From Camelimonas lactis (GTDB taxonomy: Bacteria; Pseudomonadota; Alphaproteobacteria; Rhizobiales; Beijerinckiaceae), in assembly GCF_004342915.1 (NCBI RefSeq), contig NZ_SLWL01000001.1, positions 310,001 through 374,000 on the forward strand: DNA of 64,000 nt, written 5' to 3'. The notes beneath the pieces are model-generated. The model searched no databases, was not told where the DNA came from, and worked only from the letters and a program-made list of their open reading frames with translations. Made by a program: the position numbers and the translations under genes. Of the stretch, positions 9,554 through 20,041 are shown piece by piece. Numbering within the stretch: position 1 is the first letter of the stretch; each line of letters opens with the position of its first letter.

Positions 9554-10231
9554 TCAGGCTTCAGGCCGGCTCTCGTGCATCACGTCGATCATGCGGCGGA
9601 AGTGCTGCTGGGTGACAGCGCGGGCCTTGTGTTCGTCGCCGGCGAGAACGGCGCGGGCGATCACGGCGTAATCCTGGTGCCGCAGTTCATCGTAACGCGC
9701 CACCTGGACGCGGAACTGGATGCGCAGCAGGTGCGACTGCACGCGCGGCATGACCCGGGCCAGTTCGGCGTTGCCGGCAAGATCAACCAGCGCGCCATAG
9801 AAACGGTCGCGCGCCAGGGCGTAATCCGGCGTGAGCGCGGCGTGGTCGAAGGCGGCGAGCTGCTTCGCCGCCGCCTCCAGACGCGCGGCGCCGGCGGCGT
9901 CGCTGGCGGCGCGGCGCGCGGCTGCTGCTGCGGCGAGGCCGACCAGCGCCTCCAGCAATTCCAGCAGGTCAATGGCCTCCCGCCACCCCAGCTTGCGGAT
10001 GGCGGCGCCGCGTCCCGGCGACAGGGTGACGATGCCCTCGGCGGCGAGGCGGCTGAGGGTTTCGCGCACAGGGCCGCGACTGACGCCATATTCCGCCGTC
10101 AGGTCAGCCTCCACCAGCCGCTGCCCCGGCGCGTAGCGGCCTTCATAGAGGCCGCGCACGATGGCGCTGAACAGGCTGTCACGGGAACTGGCGGCGGCAG
10201 GCGCGGCGATAGGTGACGGTGGGTTTGCCAT
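9554..10231 (-). CDS. GntR-family transcriptional regulator, FCD domain
   Basis: I chose the ATG at 10231 (225 residues); the longer open frame to 10471 adds a non-conserved Arg/Trp-rich stretch. Residues about 12-78 form the winged helix-turn-helix with the GntR pattern PGQRLVEADLTAEYGVSRGP then VRETLSRLAAEGIV. The remaining part is an all-helical FCD ligand-binding domain of the FadR group. The effector and targets are unknown. The start codon faces the DUF1272 gene 32 bp away, so both promoters share a very short interval. Confidence 0.85.
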   Translation of the reverse strand: MANPPSPIAAPAAASSRDSLFSAIVRGLYEGRYAPGQRLVEADLTAEYGVSRGPVRETLSRLAAEGIVTLSPGRGAAIRKLGWREAIDLLELLEALVGLAAAAAARRAASDAAGAARLEAAAKQLAAFDHAALTPDYALARDRFYGALVDLAGNAELARVMPRVQSHLLRIQFRVQVARYDELRHQDYAVIARAVLAGDEHKARAVTQQHFRRMIDVMHESRPEA

Positions 10232-10263
10232 GTAGGATATCAGCGTGCTGATGGAGGAGCCCG

Positions 10264-10530
10264 ATGCTGGAGCTGCGCCCCAATTGCGAATGCTGCGACC
10301 GCGACCTGCCGCCGTCCAGCCCCGATGCGCGCATTTGTTCGTTCGAATGCACGTTTTGCGCCAGTTGCGCGGAGCAGACGCTGGGCGGCTTCTGCCCCAA
10401 TTGCGGCGGCGCCCTCGTCGCCCGTCCCATCCGTCCGGCGCGCCTGCTGGCGCGGGCGCCGGCGTCGACACGGCGCGTTCTCAAGCCGGCGGGCTGCGCC
10501 CCCGCCGGACTATCGGGCGCGGCGCCCTGA
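10264..10530 (+). CDS. DUF1272 cysteine-rich small protein
   Basis: The 88-residue protein starts with MLELRPNCECCDRDLPP and contains paired cysteines (CECC, CSFECTFCASC, FCPNCGG), the pattern of DUF1272 proteins, which probably bind zinc in a ribbon-like fold. The first 60 residues carry the domain; the Arg/Ala/Pro tail is variable. The function of the family is not known. It is transcribed divergently from the GntR regulator. Confidence 0.85.
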   Translation: MLELRPNCECCDRDLPPSSPDARICSFECTFCASCAEQTLGGFCPNCGGALVARPIRPARLLARAPASTRRVLKPAGCAPAGLSGAAP

Positions 10531-10535
10531 CCGGC

Positions 10536-10560
10536 CGCCCGGCGCACACGGCGCCGGGCG
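10536..10560. terminator. hairpin between convergent genes
   Basis: CGCCCGGCGC and GCGCCGGGCG form a perfect 10-bp stem around the loop ACACG. It sits between the stops of the DUF1272 gene (plus) and the acyl-CoA dehydrogenase gene (minus). There is no U-tract on either side, so it may mark transcript ends for both genes rather than act as a classical intrinsic terminator. Confidence 0.4.
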
Positions 10561-10570
10561 CTGTCGCGGT

Positions 10571-11884
<1,314 letters not shown>

Positions 11885-12423
11885 GGTGCTCTCCTCCTGT
11901 TTGCGGGGTTTTGTAGCGCACGATTGTCCTACAATTAAGTCGGGCAATTTGTCGCTCCACCGCTAGCCGGCGCGGCAGGCGCAAGGACGATCACGAAAAT
12001 GTCATTCAAAGAGTGTGGCTCCGCAGCAATGGCGGGCGGGATCATGCGCGGACGCCCCGGCGGCCGGGGCGGGCAGCCGGCGCGTGGCGTCAATGGTTGA
12101 TGAAAAGTAAATCGGCGCCGGGGGGAGCGGAAGCCGGCCTGGAAGGAGCGTCGTCAGGGTCGGCGACCCCCGATTCTCATGTGAGGGGGCGTGGAGCATA
12201 TATGGCGACAATGCAGCTGAATCATGAAAATTGAGATTATATTTCGCCATGTTTGCGTATTTCAAAAAAATATTTACACGTTTCCATAAAAGATTTTGCT
12301 TTAACTGTTGGATCATTCCGTTAGCGGGCGTAAGCAAGGCTTGGACGTGGCTGTACTTCATATAAAGTAAAGCAAGCCTGTATTGACAAGCGCGTCGGGA
12401 TATCGTTTGCGAAGGTATCGGTT
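11885..12423. other. 540-bp intergenic region between divergent genes
   Basis: This stretch separates the acyl-CoA dehydrogenase gene (minus) from the lipoprotein gene (plus). Bases 12230-12420 are clearly AT-rich and are probable promoter territory for the lipoprotein gene. Open frames here (for example minus strand 12002-12361) have no family features, signal or good ribosome-binding site, and I do not regard them as genes. Confidence 0.4.
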
Positions 12424-12765
12424 ATGTTTTTAACGGGGAAGCGCATGTCGTCATTTCGTTGGTCTCTCGCCGCCGCGGCCGTTGGCGTCGCCGCGATGCT
12501 CGCCGGTTGTCAGAGCGCCCAGGAATCGGCGGTGACCGCCGAGATGACCTGCCGCCAGACCGGTCTGCGTCCTGGCACGGCCACCTACGACCGCTGCGTC
12601 GCCGCCGCCTTTGACCAGAGCCGTCGCCAGTCCGACCAGGCCGCCACGGCCGTCGCCGTCGGCGCCGCCGCCGGCGTGGTGGGCGGCGCCATTCTCGGCG
12701 CCAACAGCGGTCCGCGCTACGGCTACTACGGCTACCGCCGCTGCAACGCCTGGGGCTGCTGGTAA
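12424..12765 (+). CDS. glycine-zipper lipoprotein
   Basis: The 113-residue protein has a lipoprotein signal: a basic start, a hydrophobic core, and the lipobox LAGC around residue 28. The mature part has two more cysteines (MTCRQTGL, DRCVAA), then a glycine zipper (AVGAAAGVVGGAILGANSG) that can insert in a membrane, and a Tyr/Gly-rich end (RYGYYGYRR). Such proteins lie in the outer membrane of alphaproteobacteria and have no defined role. An internal ATG eight codons in (12445) is an alternative start. An intrinsic terminator follows 40 bases downstream. Confidence 0.75.
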   Translation: MFLTGKRMSSFRWSLAAAAVGVAAMLAGCQSAQESAVTAEMTCRQTGLRPGTATYDRCVAAAFDQSRRQSDQAATAVAVGAAAGVVGGAILGANSGPRYGYYGYRRCNAWGCW

Positions 12766-12804
12766 GCGCCTCCCGCCGCCCGCCCGGGGCGGCCGGATTT
12801 GAAG

Positions 12805-12834
12805 GCCCCGCCCCGGATGGGAGCGGGGCTTTTT
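12805..12834 (+). terminator. intrinsic terminator of the lipoprotein gene
   Basis: GCCCCGC and GCGGGGC form a 7-bp stem (12805-12811 and 12823-12829), immediately followed by five T residues. It lies 40 bases after the lipoprotein stop codon on the same strand. Confidence 0.8.
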
Positions 12835-12909
12835 CATGTCAGGGTCTGTTCCATCGCCGCGATGACCGGCGGCGCGGCCAACCGCCGGGTTTCTGGCGGC
12901 GATAATGAA

Positions 12910-12933
12910 AAGGGCGGCCGGCGGGCCGCCCTT
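12910..12933 (-). terminator. terminator at the end of the cyd operon
   Basis: AAGGGCGGCC and GGCCGCCCTT form a perfect 10-bp stem with a 4-base loop. Read on the minus strand the stem is followed by TTTTCATT, so it can end the gbsR-cydDCABX transcript about 115 bases after cydX. On the plus strand the following CCTGTTTG is a weaker tract. Confidence 0.7.
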
Positions 12934-13047
12934 CCTGTTTGTCTGGCGCATGGCGCCAGGAACCACCAGATGCTGGAGGCGTGGGCCTGGCCCACGTGAG
13001 GCGGTGTGGCCGCGCGATTGGCGCGGCTGGTTCGTCCCGTCAGGCTG

Positions 13048-13188
13048 TCAGGCGGGGTCCGCGCCGGCCTGGCTGCGGGCGGCGGCCTTTTGCTTCGCCT
13101 GATCGTCCATCAGCTCGTACCACATGGCGTTCAGCACGGCGAAAGCCGCCGCGAGCGGAAGGCCAAGCATCCACGAAAAGTACCACAT
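13048..13188 (-). CDS. cydX: cytochrome bd oxidase small subunit CydX
   Basis: A 46-residue single-span membrane protein starting MWYFSWMLGLPLAAAFAVLN and continuing AMWYELMDDQAKQK. The MWYFSW-LG start and the Glu in WYE are hallmarks of CydX (YbgT), the small subunit that stabilises the haem site of cytochrome bd oxidase. GGAGG lies 8 bases upstream of the ATG. The gene begins 18 bases after the cydB stop and is the last gene of the operon. Confidence 0.93.
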   Translation of the reverse strand: MWYFSWMLGLPLAAAFAVLNAMWYELMDDQAKQKAAARSQAGADPA

Positions 13189-13206
13189 GCGATCGTCCTC
13201 CCTTTC

Positions 13207-14361
13207 TCAGTATGCGTGACTGTCGCCCGATTCGATGGCTTTGGCGTCGACCTTGCCCCACAGCACCCGGTAAACGAACGCGGTGTAGAGCAGGATGATC
13301 GGCAGGAACACCGCTGTCGCCACCAGCATGATGAACAGGGTGAGGTGGCTCGACGAGGCGTCCCACACGGTCAGCGACACGTTCGGATCGGCCGAGGACG
13401 GCAGGATGAACGGGAACATCGCGACGCCGACCGTGGCGATGACGCCGAAGATGGCGATGTTGCTGCACAACAGGGCGGAGACTTCGCCCCGGGCCCGCAA
13501 GGCGATGAAGGTCGCCAGCGCGCCGGCAACGCCGAGCACTGGCGCGATCAGCGTCCAGGGCGCCGCCTGATAGTTGGCGAACCAGGCCATCGGCGCCAGC
13601 GCCACCGTCTTGGCGTGCGGGTTGGAGGGACCGCCGCGCACGATCTCGCTGGTGATGTGATAGCCGTCGATCCCGTAATAGAGCCATACGCCGGCCAGCA
13701 CGAACAGCGCGAGCGTGAGCAGCGCGGTGACCGAGCCGATGCTCCTCGCCCGATCGCTCACCGCGCCTTCGGTTTTCACCTCGAGCCAGGCCGCGCCATG
13801 GGTCAGCAGCATGCAGACCGACAGCACGCCGCAGAGCAGGGCGAAGGGATTGAGCAGGCCGAAGAAGGTTCCGTCGTAGAAGATGCGCATGGTGTCGTCG
13901 AGCCGGAAGGGCACGCCCTGCAACACATTGCCGACGGCGACGCCGAAGATCAGCGCCGGCACGAAGCCGCCGATGAACAGCGCCCAGTCCCAGCCATTGC
14001 GCCAGCGCGGGCTGTCAATCTTGGAGCGGTACTTGAAGCCCACCGGCCGCAGGATCAGCGCCATCAATATGGCGAACATCGCCAGATAGAACCCTGAGAA
14101 CGACACGGCGTAGAGCTGGGGCCAGGCGGCGAAAATCGCGCCGCCGCCGAGGATCAGCCAGACCTGGTTGCCTTCCCACACGGGCCCGATGGAATTGATG
14201 GCGACGCGCCGCTCCACGTCGGTGCGCGCCACGAAAGGCAGCAGCGCGCCGATGCCAAGATCAAACCCGTCCGTCATGGCGAAGCCGATCAGCAACACGC
14301 CGAGCAGCACCCACCAGATCAGGCGCAGGTGTTCATAAGAGATCAGTTCGTGAAGGATCAT
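13207..14361 (-). CDS. cydB: cytochrome bd ubiquinol oxidase subunit II
   Basis: The 384-residue integral membrane protein has the family start ending in [20 protein letters not shown] followed by [18 protein letters not shown]. Later segments include [20 protein letters not shown]. CydB pairs with CydA to form the quinol-oxidising, oxygen-reducing terminal oxidase of the inner membrane. It starts 3 bases after the cydA stop, so the two are tightly coupled. Length and helix pattern are normal. Confidence 0.95.
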   Translation of the reverse strand: MILHELISYEHLRLIWWVLLGVLLIGFAMTDGFDLGIGALLPFVARTDVERRVAINSIGPVWEGNQVWLILGGGAIFAAWPQLYAVSFSGFYLAMFAILMALILRPVGFKYRSKIDSPRWRNGWDWALFIGGFVPALIFGVAVGNVLQGVPFRLDDTMRIFYDGTFFGLLNPFALLCGVLSVCMLLTHGAAWLEVKTEGAVSDRARSIGSVTALLTLALFVLAGVWLYYGIDGYHITSEIVRGGPSNPHAKTVALAPMAWFANYQAAPWTLIAPVLGVAGALATFIALRARGEVSALLCSNIAIFGVIATVGVAMFPFILPSSADPNVSLTVWDASSSHLTLFIMLVATAVFLPIILLYTAFVYRVLWGKVDAKAIESGDSHAY

Positions 14362-14364
14362 GGC

Positions 14365-15942
14365 TTACTCCGCGGGCGCGAGGGCGGCGGGGACGAGGGC
14401 GACTTCCGGGTCATCATCCGGCTCGGGGCCCTTGCGGATGGCGCGCAGCATCAGCTTCATCTCGATGACGATGAGGACCAGATAAAGCGCCGTGAAGCCG
14501 ATGATGGTCATCAGCACGGTGCGCGCGCCAAGGCTCGACACCCCGAGCGCCGTCGGCAGCACGCCTTCGATGACCCACGGCTGGCGCCCCAGCTCCGCGA
14601 CCATCCAGCCCGCTTCAATCGCGATCCAGGGCAACGGAATGGCCAGCACCGCCAGCCACAGCAGCCAGCGCGGGCCTTCCAGACGCCGCCGGGCCGACTG
14701 CACGAAGAACACGGCGGTGAGCGGGATGAAGACCAGGCCGCAGGCGACCATGATGCGGAACAGCCAGAAGACCGGCGCCACCATGGGCACCGTGTCATTG
14801 GCGGCCTTGAGGATCTGCTCCGGCGTCGCCTGGCGCGGGTCGTCCACGTAGCGCTTCAGCAGCAGGGCGTAGCCAAGATCCTTGCCGTTGTCCTCGAAGG
14901 TCTTGCGCAGATCGGCGGGGATGGCGGAGCCACGCGGCAGGGCGCGGATCTTCTGCAGGGCGTCATAGGCGACGACGCCATTCCTGATGAAGCCTTCGGC
15001 GCGTTGCGTCAGTTCGTTGATGCCCATGATCGGGGTATCGAGCGAACGGGTGCCGATCAGGCCCATCACCCACGGGATGTGGACGGCGTAGTGAGTTTCG
15101 CGCGCCGCCTGGTCGGGGAAGCCGATGATGGTGAATGAGGCTGGCGGCGGCTCGGTCTCCCACATGGCCTCAATCGCGGCCATCTTCATCTTCTGGTGCT
15201 CGCTGGTGAGGTAGCCGCTTTCGTCGCCAAGCACCACGACCGAGAGCGAGGCGGCAAGGCCAAAGGAGGCCGCCACGGTCATCGAGCGCTTCGCCAGCTC
15301 CAGATGACGGCCCTTGAGCACGTACCAGGCTGAAACGCCGAGCACGAAAATGGCGCCGCACACGTAGCCGGCCGAGACCGTGTGGACGAACTTGGCCTGG
15401 GCCACCGGGTTCATCAGCACGTCGTAGAAGCTGGCGACTTCCATGCGCATGGTTTCGGGATTGAACACCGAGCCGACCGGGTTTTGCATCCAGCCATTGG
15501 CGATGAGAATCCACAGGGCCGAGAAATTGGTGCCAAGGGCCATCAGCCAGGTGACCATCAGGTGGCCAACGCGGGACATGCGGTCCCAGCCGAAGAAAAA
15601 CAGGCCGACGAACGTCGCTTCCAGAAAGAAGGCCATCAGGCCCTCAATGGCCAGCGGCGCGCCAAAGATGTCGCCGACATAGTGGCTGTAGTAGCTCCAG
15701 TTCATGCCGAACTGGAACTCCATGACGATGCCGGTCGATACGCCGATGGCGAAGTTGATGCCGAACAGCACGCCCCAGAATTTGGTCATCTGCCGCCAGA
15801 TCGGGCGGCCAGTCATCACATAGACCGTCTCCATGATGGCGACGAGGATGGAGAGTCCGAGCGTCAGCGGCACGAACAGAAAATGATACAGCGCCGTTAA
15901 CGCGAACTGCAGTCGCGACAGGGCGACAATGTCCAGTTCCAT
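14365..15942 (-). CDS. cydA: cytochrome bd ubiquinol oxidase subunit I
   Basis: The 525-residue subunit carries the three haems. The start at 15942 gives the canonical N-terminus MELDIVALSRLQFALTALYH; the open frame continues upstream to 16119, but that part is not conserved. His20 in this segment is the expected haem ligand, and GRQPWVIEGVLPTALGVS is the conserved C-terminal loop. It oxidises ubiquinol at the periplasmic Q-loop and reduces oxygen at high affinity, allowing respiration at low oxygen or under nitrosative or sulfide stress. Confidence 0.95.
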   Translation of the reverse strand: MELDIVALSRLQFALTALYHFLFVPLTLGLSILVAIMETVYVMTGRPIWRQMTKFWGVLFGINFAIGVSTGIVMEFQFGMNWSYYSHYVGDIFGAPLAIEGLMAFFLEATFVGLFFFGWDRMSRVGHLMVTWLMALGTNFSALWILIANGWMQNPVGSVFNPETMRMEVASFYDVLMNPVAQAKFVHTVSAGYVCGAIFVLGVSAWYVLKGRHLELAKRSMTVAASFGLAASLSVVVLGDESGYLTSEHQKMKMAAIEAMWETEPPPASFTIIGFPDQAARETHYAVHIPWVMGLIGTRSLDTPIMGINELTQRAEGFIRNGVVAYDALQKIRALPRGSAIPADLRKTFEDNGKDLGYALLLKRYVDDPRQATPEQILKAANDTVPMVAPVFWLFRIMVACGLVFIPLTAVFFVQSARRRLEGPRWLLWLAVLAIPLPWIAIEAGWMVAELGRQPWVIEGVLPTALGVSSLGARTVLMTIIGFTALYLVLIVIEMKLMLRAIRKGPEPDDDPEVALVPAALAPAE

Positions 15943-16285
15943 CTGTTTCGCCAGGACATCCGTCCCGGCCCCCTGGTTGGTCCGCCCCATGGCGGGGGCG
16001 GACGTCAGCGCCTGACCGGGCGAACCCGGCTTGCGAGCAATGCGCTCCATGTCCCGCTGGAGCCCTGCACCGGCGTTGTCGCCAGCGCCGGCAAGGCTCC
16101 AGCCGGAGCATCGCTCCATGGTTCCCCAAGCTGTCGCCAGAACGCGGTCACGTTCGCGGCGTTCGCCCCCGCCGGGTTCAAGGCCCGGCGTTATCCGCGC
16201 CGGCGCGGCGACGGTCGCCCGTCGCCTCCGGCAATCCAGTCACGGCCAGCGTCTGCTGGCGCTCCGGGCATGGGCCCGGTCAAAC
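15943..16285 (-). other. gap between cydC and cydA
   Basis: About 340 bp lie between the cydC stop and the chosen cydA start. The cydA frame remains open through half of it, but the encoded residues (Arg/Gly-rich) have no counterpart in CydA proteins. The gap could hold a second promoter for cydABX. I see no clear terminator or palindrome in it. Confidence 0.35.
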
Positions 16286-18040
16286 TCAGTCCGGCCGCAA
16301 GCCGGCCAGCAAAACGTCGAACGCGGGCTCGCCGCGTCGGGCTTCCGCCGTCAGGCGGCCGTGGTCCATCACCAGCAGCCGGTCCGCCAGCCCGGCCTCA
16401 CGGCGCAGATGGGTGGCGATGATCAGGGCGCGCCCTTCGGCCAGGCGCGCCGCGCACCCCAGCACCTCGCGGGCGGTGGCGGCGTCCAGCGCCTCGGTTG
16501 GTTCGTCAAGCAGCCAGAGCGGCGCGTCGCGGAGCAGCAGGCGGGCGAGGGCCAGCCGCCGGCCCTGACCGCCCGAAAGGCCGGCCCCGCCCTCGCCCAG
16601 CGGGGCGTCGAGCGGCGATTTCAACGCCCCGGCCGCCCGGTCCCGGACGACGTCATCCAGGCTCACCGCGGCCAGCGCCGCCATCAGCGCGGCGTCGTCG
16701 GCCCCGGGCGCCGCCAGTTGCAGGTTGCCGCGCCAGGTGTCCTGGAACAGTTCGGTGCGCTGGGTCAGCAGGCTGGCGGGGCAGTTGCGGACCTCCCCGG
16801 AGGTTGCCTCCAGTTCGCCCGCCAGCAACGCCAGCAGGGTGGACTTTCCGGCGCCGCTGGCGCCGATGACGGCGACGCGCTCGCCGGCCCCAACGTTCAG
16901 GTCGATGTCGACCAGCACGTGGCGGGCGGCGCCTGGGTGGCGCACGCAGACCCCGCGCAAGGTCGCGGCGGTTTTCCCGTCCCCGGGCCGCAGTCGCGCC
17001 GGCGCCGCGGGCTGGTCGGCGAGGCGCGGCGCCAGACGGCCCACCGCCAGCAGGGCGCGGCCCAGTTCCATGGCGCCGCGCCGCAAGGCGGCGAAGGGTT
17101 CGAGCGCCGCCAGCGCCACCAGCACCGCCATGGCGGCGACAGGCGCGCCGACGCCGCCGCTTTCGGCAAGGACCGCGACGGTCAAAAGCGCGGCCGCGAG
17201 CAGCGCCGCGGTCGCCACGCCGAACGCCGCCGTAACCCCGGCCTCGATGCGGTTCAGCGCATCGTCCGCGCGGGCGAGCCGCGCGTCGGCGTCGGCGATG
17301 CGCGCCTGCGCGGCGGCCATGCGCCCGGCCATGACCAGCTCCGTCTGGCCAGCCGAGAGCTCAATGATGCGTTGCCGCAAGGTTTCAAGGCCGCTGCTGC
17401 GCCGGCGTGACGGCGCCAGCGCCCGCCGGGCCGCCAGCGCCGGCGCGCCAAGGCCGGCGAGCAGCAACCAGAAGGCGGCGAGCAGGCCAAACCAGCCATT
17501 GATCAGCCCCAGGGCCACGCCAGCGGCCAGCGCCGCGCCCAGGGCGGCGGCGGCGGGAACCAGAATGCGCAAATAGAGCGAGTCCAGCGCGTCGATGTCG
17601 CTGGTCAGGCGGAACAGCAGGCGGGCCGGGCGGAGCAGCAACCGCCGGGCGGCCCCGGGCTGGGCCCAGCCGCGAAACGCCCGCTCGCGCAGCGCCGCCA
17701 GCACGGCGAAGGTGGCGTCATGGGTGACGAGGCGTTCACCATAACGGGAGGCGGTGCGGGTCAGGGCGAGCAGACGGATGCCGGCCGACGGCGCGAACAC
17801 GTCGAAGGCAAGGGCCGTCGCCGCTGATGCGCCGGCGATGGCGGTGGCGGTGATGAACCAGCCGGAAAGTCCGAGCAGGGCGATGCCCGCCAGCACAGTG
17901 AAGGCGGCCAGCGCCGCGCCGAGCAGCAGGCGGTTGCGCTGGCCGGTCCAGAACAGTTTCAGCACCGCCGCAAGGGCGCGCCACAGGGCAGGATCGCGCG
18001 GCGGGGCGCGGTGCGGCGTGGCCGGCGCGGGCGCGGTCAT
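16286..18040 (-). CDS. cydC: thiol reductant ABC exporter subunit CydC
   Basis: The 584-residue protein fuses a six-helix ABC transmembrane domain (about residues 30-320) with an ATPase domain. Walker A is GASGAGKSTLLALLAGELEA, the signature is LSGGQGRRLALARLLLRDAP, and the Walker B region is LWLLDEPTEALDA. With CydD it exports cysteine and glutathione to the periplasm, which is needed to assemble cytochrome bd. Its ATG overlaps the cydD stop (ATGA). The ATPase signature and the neighbouring cydAB genes make the assignment to CydC firm. Confidence 0.92.
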   Translation of the reverse strand: MTAPAPATPHRAPPRDPALWRALAAVLKLFWTGQRNRLLLGAALAAFTVLAGIALLGLSGWFITATAIAGASAATALAFDVFAPSAGIRLLALTRTASRYGERLVTHDATFAVLAALRERAFRGWAQPGAARRLLLRPARLLFRLTSDIDALDSLYLRILVPAAAALGAALAAGVALGLINGWFGLLAAFWLLLAGLGAPALAARRALAPSRRRSSGLETLRQRIIELSAGQTELVMAGRMAAAQARIADADARLARADDALNRIEAGVTAAFGVATAALLAAALLTVAVLAESGGVGAPVAAMAVLVALAALEPFAALRRGAMELGRALLAVGRLAPRLADQPAAPARLRPGDGKTAATLRGVCVRHPGAARHVLVDIDLNVGAGERVAVIGASGAGKSTLLALLAGELEATSGEVRNCPASLLTQRTELFQDTWRGNLQLAAPGADDAALMAALAAVSLDDVVRDRAAGALKSPLDAPLGEGGAGLSGGQGRRLALARLLLRDAPLWLLDEPTEALDAATAREVLGCAARLAEGRALIIATHLRREAGLADRLLVMDHGRLTAEARRGEPAFDVLLAGLRPD

Positions 18041-20037
18041 GACCGTTCCTCCAGCGCGGTGGGTGACGGCAGATGAATGGTCCTGTCCATGCGGCGGGCC
18101 AGCTCCGGATCATGGGTGGCGACGATCAGCGTGCGTCCCTTCGCAAGCTCCAGCAGGCTTTCGGTGACAGCCCCGGCGGTGGCGCGATCGAGATGCGCCG
18201 TCGGCTCGTCGGCCAGCACCAGGCCGGCTTCCTGGTTGAAAGCGGCGCGGGCGAGGGCGAGGCGCAGCGCCTCACCGCCGGAAAGGCCAACGCCGCCCTC
18301 GCCGATAATGGCGCCGCCACGGCTGGCGGCCACGTCGGCGAGATTGGCCCAGCGCAGGGCCCGCCCGGCGCTGGCCCTGACGTTTGGCGCGGCGCGGCCA
18401 AGGCTGACATTGGCTTCCAGCCCGCCGGTGAAAACATGGGGCTGCTGGCCGATCCAGGCCATGCGCTGGCGAAGCCGGGCGGCAGACGCATCATCGAGCC
18501 GCTGCCCGCCAATGGTGATGACGCCGTGCTGTGGCGCGGCGAGGCCCGCCAGCAGCGCCAGCAGGGTGGATTTCCCGCCGCCGCTTGGGCCAAGCAGCGC
18601 CACGCGTTCGCCGGCGGCGATATTGACGCTGAAGCCATCCGGCAGGGCCGGGGTCGCTGCGCCAGGGTAGCGGAAACGCAGCCCATGCGCTGTCACCATC
18701 AGGGGACCTGTTGGCGGGGGGGCGACGGACAGGGATGAGGCTGGCGGCGTCGACCCGGACCGGGCGGGATCCGTCGCGGCCTCTCCCTGGCGTTCCGGCG
18801 CCTGAGCGCCGGGCAGGGGGATTGCCGCGGGCCCCTCGCCAGGCGCCGACAACCTGTCCAGCGCCGTCATGGCCGCCTCGCCGGCGGCCTTGTCATGCCA
18901 GACGGCGGAAAGCTCGCGCAGCGGCTCGAAGAACGCCGGCGCCAGCAGCAGGATGAACAGGCCCTGGGCGAGGGTCAGCTTGCCGCCCCAGGCGCCGAAG
19001 GGCAGATCGCCGAGCAGGTGAAAGCCGATGTACACGGCGACCAGCGCCACGCCGAGCGCGGAGAACAGCTCCAGCACCGCCGAGGACAGGAAGGCGATGC
19101 GCAGCACCGCCATGGTTTTGCGACGCACGGTTTCAGCGTTGGCGCGCAGGCGCGTGGCGGTGGTTTCCACCGCTCCAAGGGTGCGGATGGTGGCGAGGCC
19201 GCGCAGGCGGTCGAGCAAAAAGGCGTTCATGGCGCCCATTTCCACCAGTTGCGCCTCACTCGCCGCCTTCGCCCGCCAGCCGATCAGCGCCATGAACAGC
19301 GGAATGAGCGGCGCGGCGATGAGCAGGATCAGGCCCGCGACCCAGGACAGGGGCGCAACACAGGCGAGGATGACCAGCGGAACAATGCTGGCCTTCATGC
19401 GCGCCGGCTGGAAACGGGCGAGCCATGCCTGCACCGCCTCGGCCTGCTCTCCGATAATGGCGGCGGCTTCGCCGGAGGCGGCCCGGTTCATGTCGAGCGG
19501 CGAACGCGCCGCCATCGCCGCGCAGGCGTCGCGCCGGCGCGCGGTGAGGATTGGGCGGGCCCCCTGGAAAGCGCGGCGCACGCCCAACGCGTCGAGCGCG
19601 GCGCGCAACAGGCCGAGCGCCAGCACGCCCGCCGCCGGCGCGAGCATGGCGCTGGCCGGCGCGCCATGGGCGAGGCCGCCGATCGCCATGGCGATCAGCG
19701 CCGCCTGCGGCGCCCAGATCAGCGCCGCCGCCGCCTGGATGAGGGCGGCGTTGCGCGCGGCGACCTTGCCCTGGCCGGCGGGCGGGGGCTTGTGTGTGGT
19801 CTTGCGGGTGGGCGAGGTTGCGGGGATGAGCGGTTTCCTGGCGGCGGGCGCCGCGGGCGCTGCGTCACCCGCCGGCACGGCGGCCCGAACCGCCGCCGCG
19901 GCAGGCGAGGCGCCGCCGGATGCGGGCGGCCTGGCGCAGCTTCCGGCGACGGCGCGCGGGAGCATCGGCGCCTGTTCGCCGGTTTCCGGGAGAGGGGCGC
20001 CGCCACCTGCTTCCGCTGGCCAGGGATTGCCTCGCAT
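18037..20037 (-). CDS. cydD: thiol reductant ABC exporter subunit CydD
   Basis: The 666-residue protein combines a transmembrane ABC domain (about residues 95-390) with an ATPase domain holding [34 protein letters not shown] and VLADEPTAHLD. I chose ATG 20037, 5 bases after the gbsR stop and with AAGGGA upstream, over the overlapping start at 20103. Compared with usual CydD (about 560-590 residues) there is an extra Pro/Ala-rich N-terminal stretch of about 90 residues, and another low-complexity linker (around LPGAQAPERQG) before the ATPase domain. Confidence 0.9.
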   Translation of the reverse strand: MRGNPWPAEAGGGAPLPETGEQAPMLPRAVAGSCARPPASGGASPAAAAVRAAVPAGDAAPAAPAARKPLIPATSPTRKTTHKPPPAGQGKVAARNAALIQAAAALIWAPQAALIAMAIGGLAHGAPASAMLAPAAGVLALGLLRAALDALGVRRAFQGARPILTARRRDACAAMAARSPLDMNRAASGEAAAIIGEQAEAVQAWLARFQPARMKASIVPLVILACVAPLSWVAGLILLIAAPLIPLFMALIGWRAKAASEAQLVEMGAMNAFLLDRLRGLATIRTLGAVETTATRLRANAETVRRKTMAVLRIAFLSSAVLELFSALGVALVAVYIGFHLLGDLPFGAWGGKLTLAQGLFILLLAPAFFEPLRELSAVWHDKAAGEAAMTALDRLSAPGEGPAAIPLPGAQAPERQGEAATDPARSGSTPPASSLSVAPPPTGPLMVTAHGLRFRYPGAATPALPDGFSVNIAAGERVALLGPSGGGKSTLLALLAGLAAPQHGVITIGGQRLDDASAARLRQRMAWIGQQPHVFTGGLEANVSLGRAAPNVRASAGRALRWANLADVAASRGGAIIGEGGVGLSGGEALRLALARAAFNQEAGLVLADEPTAHLDRATAGAVTESLLELAKGRTLIVATHDPELARRMDRTIHLPSPTALEERS

Positions 20038-20041
20038 GGTC

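Noticed and set aside
10338-10350. GTTCGAATGC, resembling a tRNA T-loop
   Set aside because: It lies inside the conserved DUF1272 coding sequence and no acceptor or anticodon stems can be formed around it.
12002-12361. 119-codon minus-strand frame in the gap before the lipoprotein gene
   Set aside because: No domain, no good start signal, and it crosses an abrupt change of base composition.
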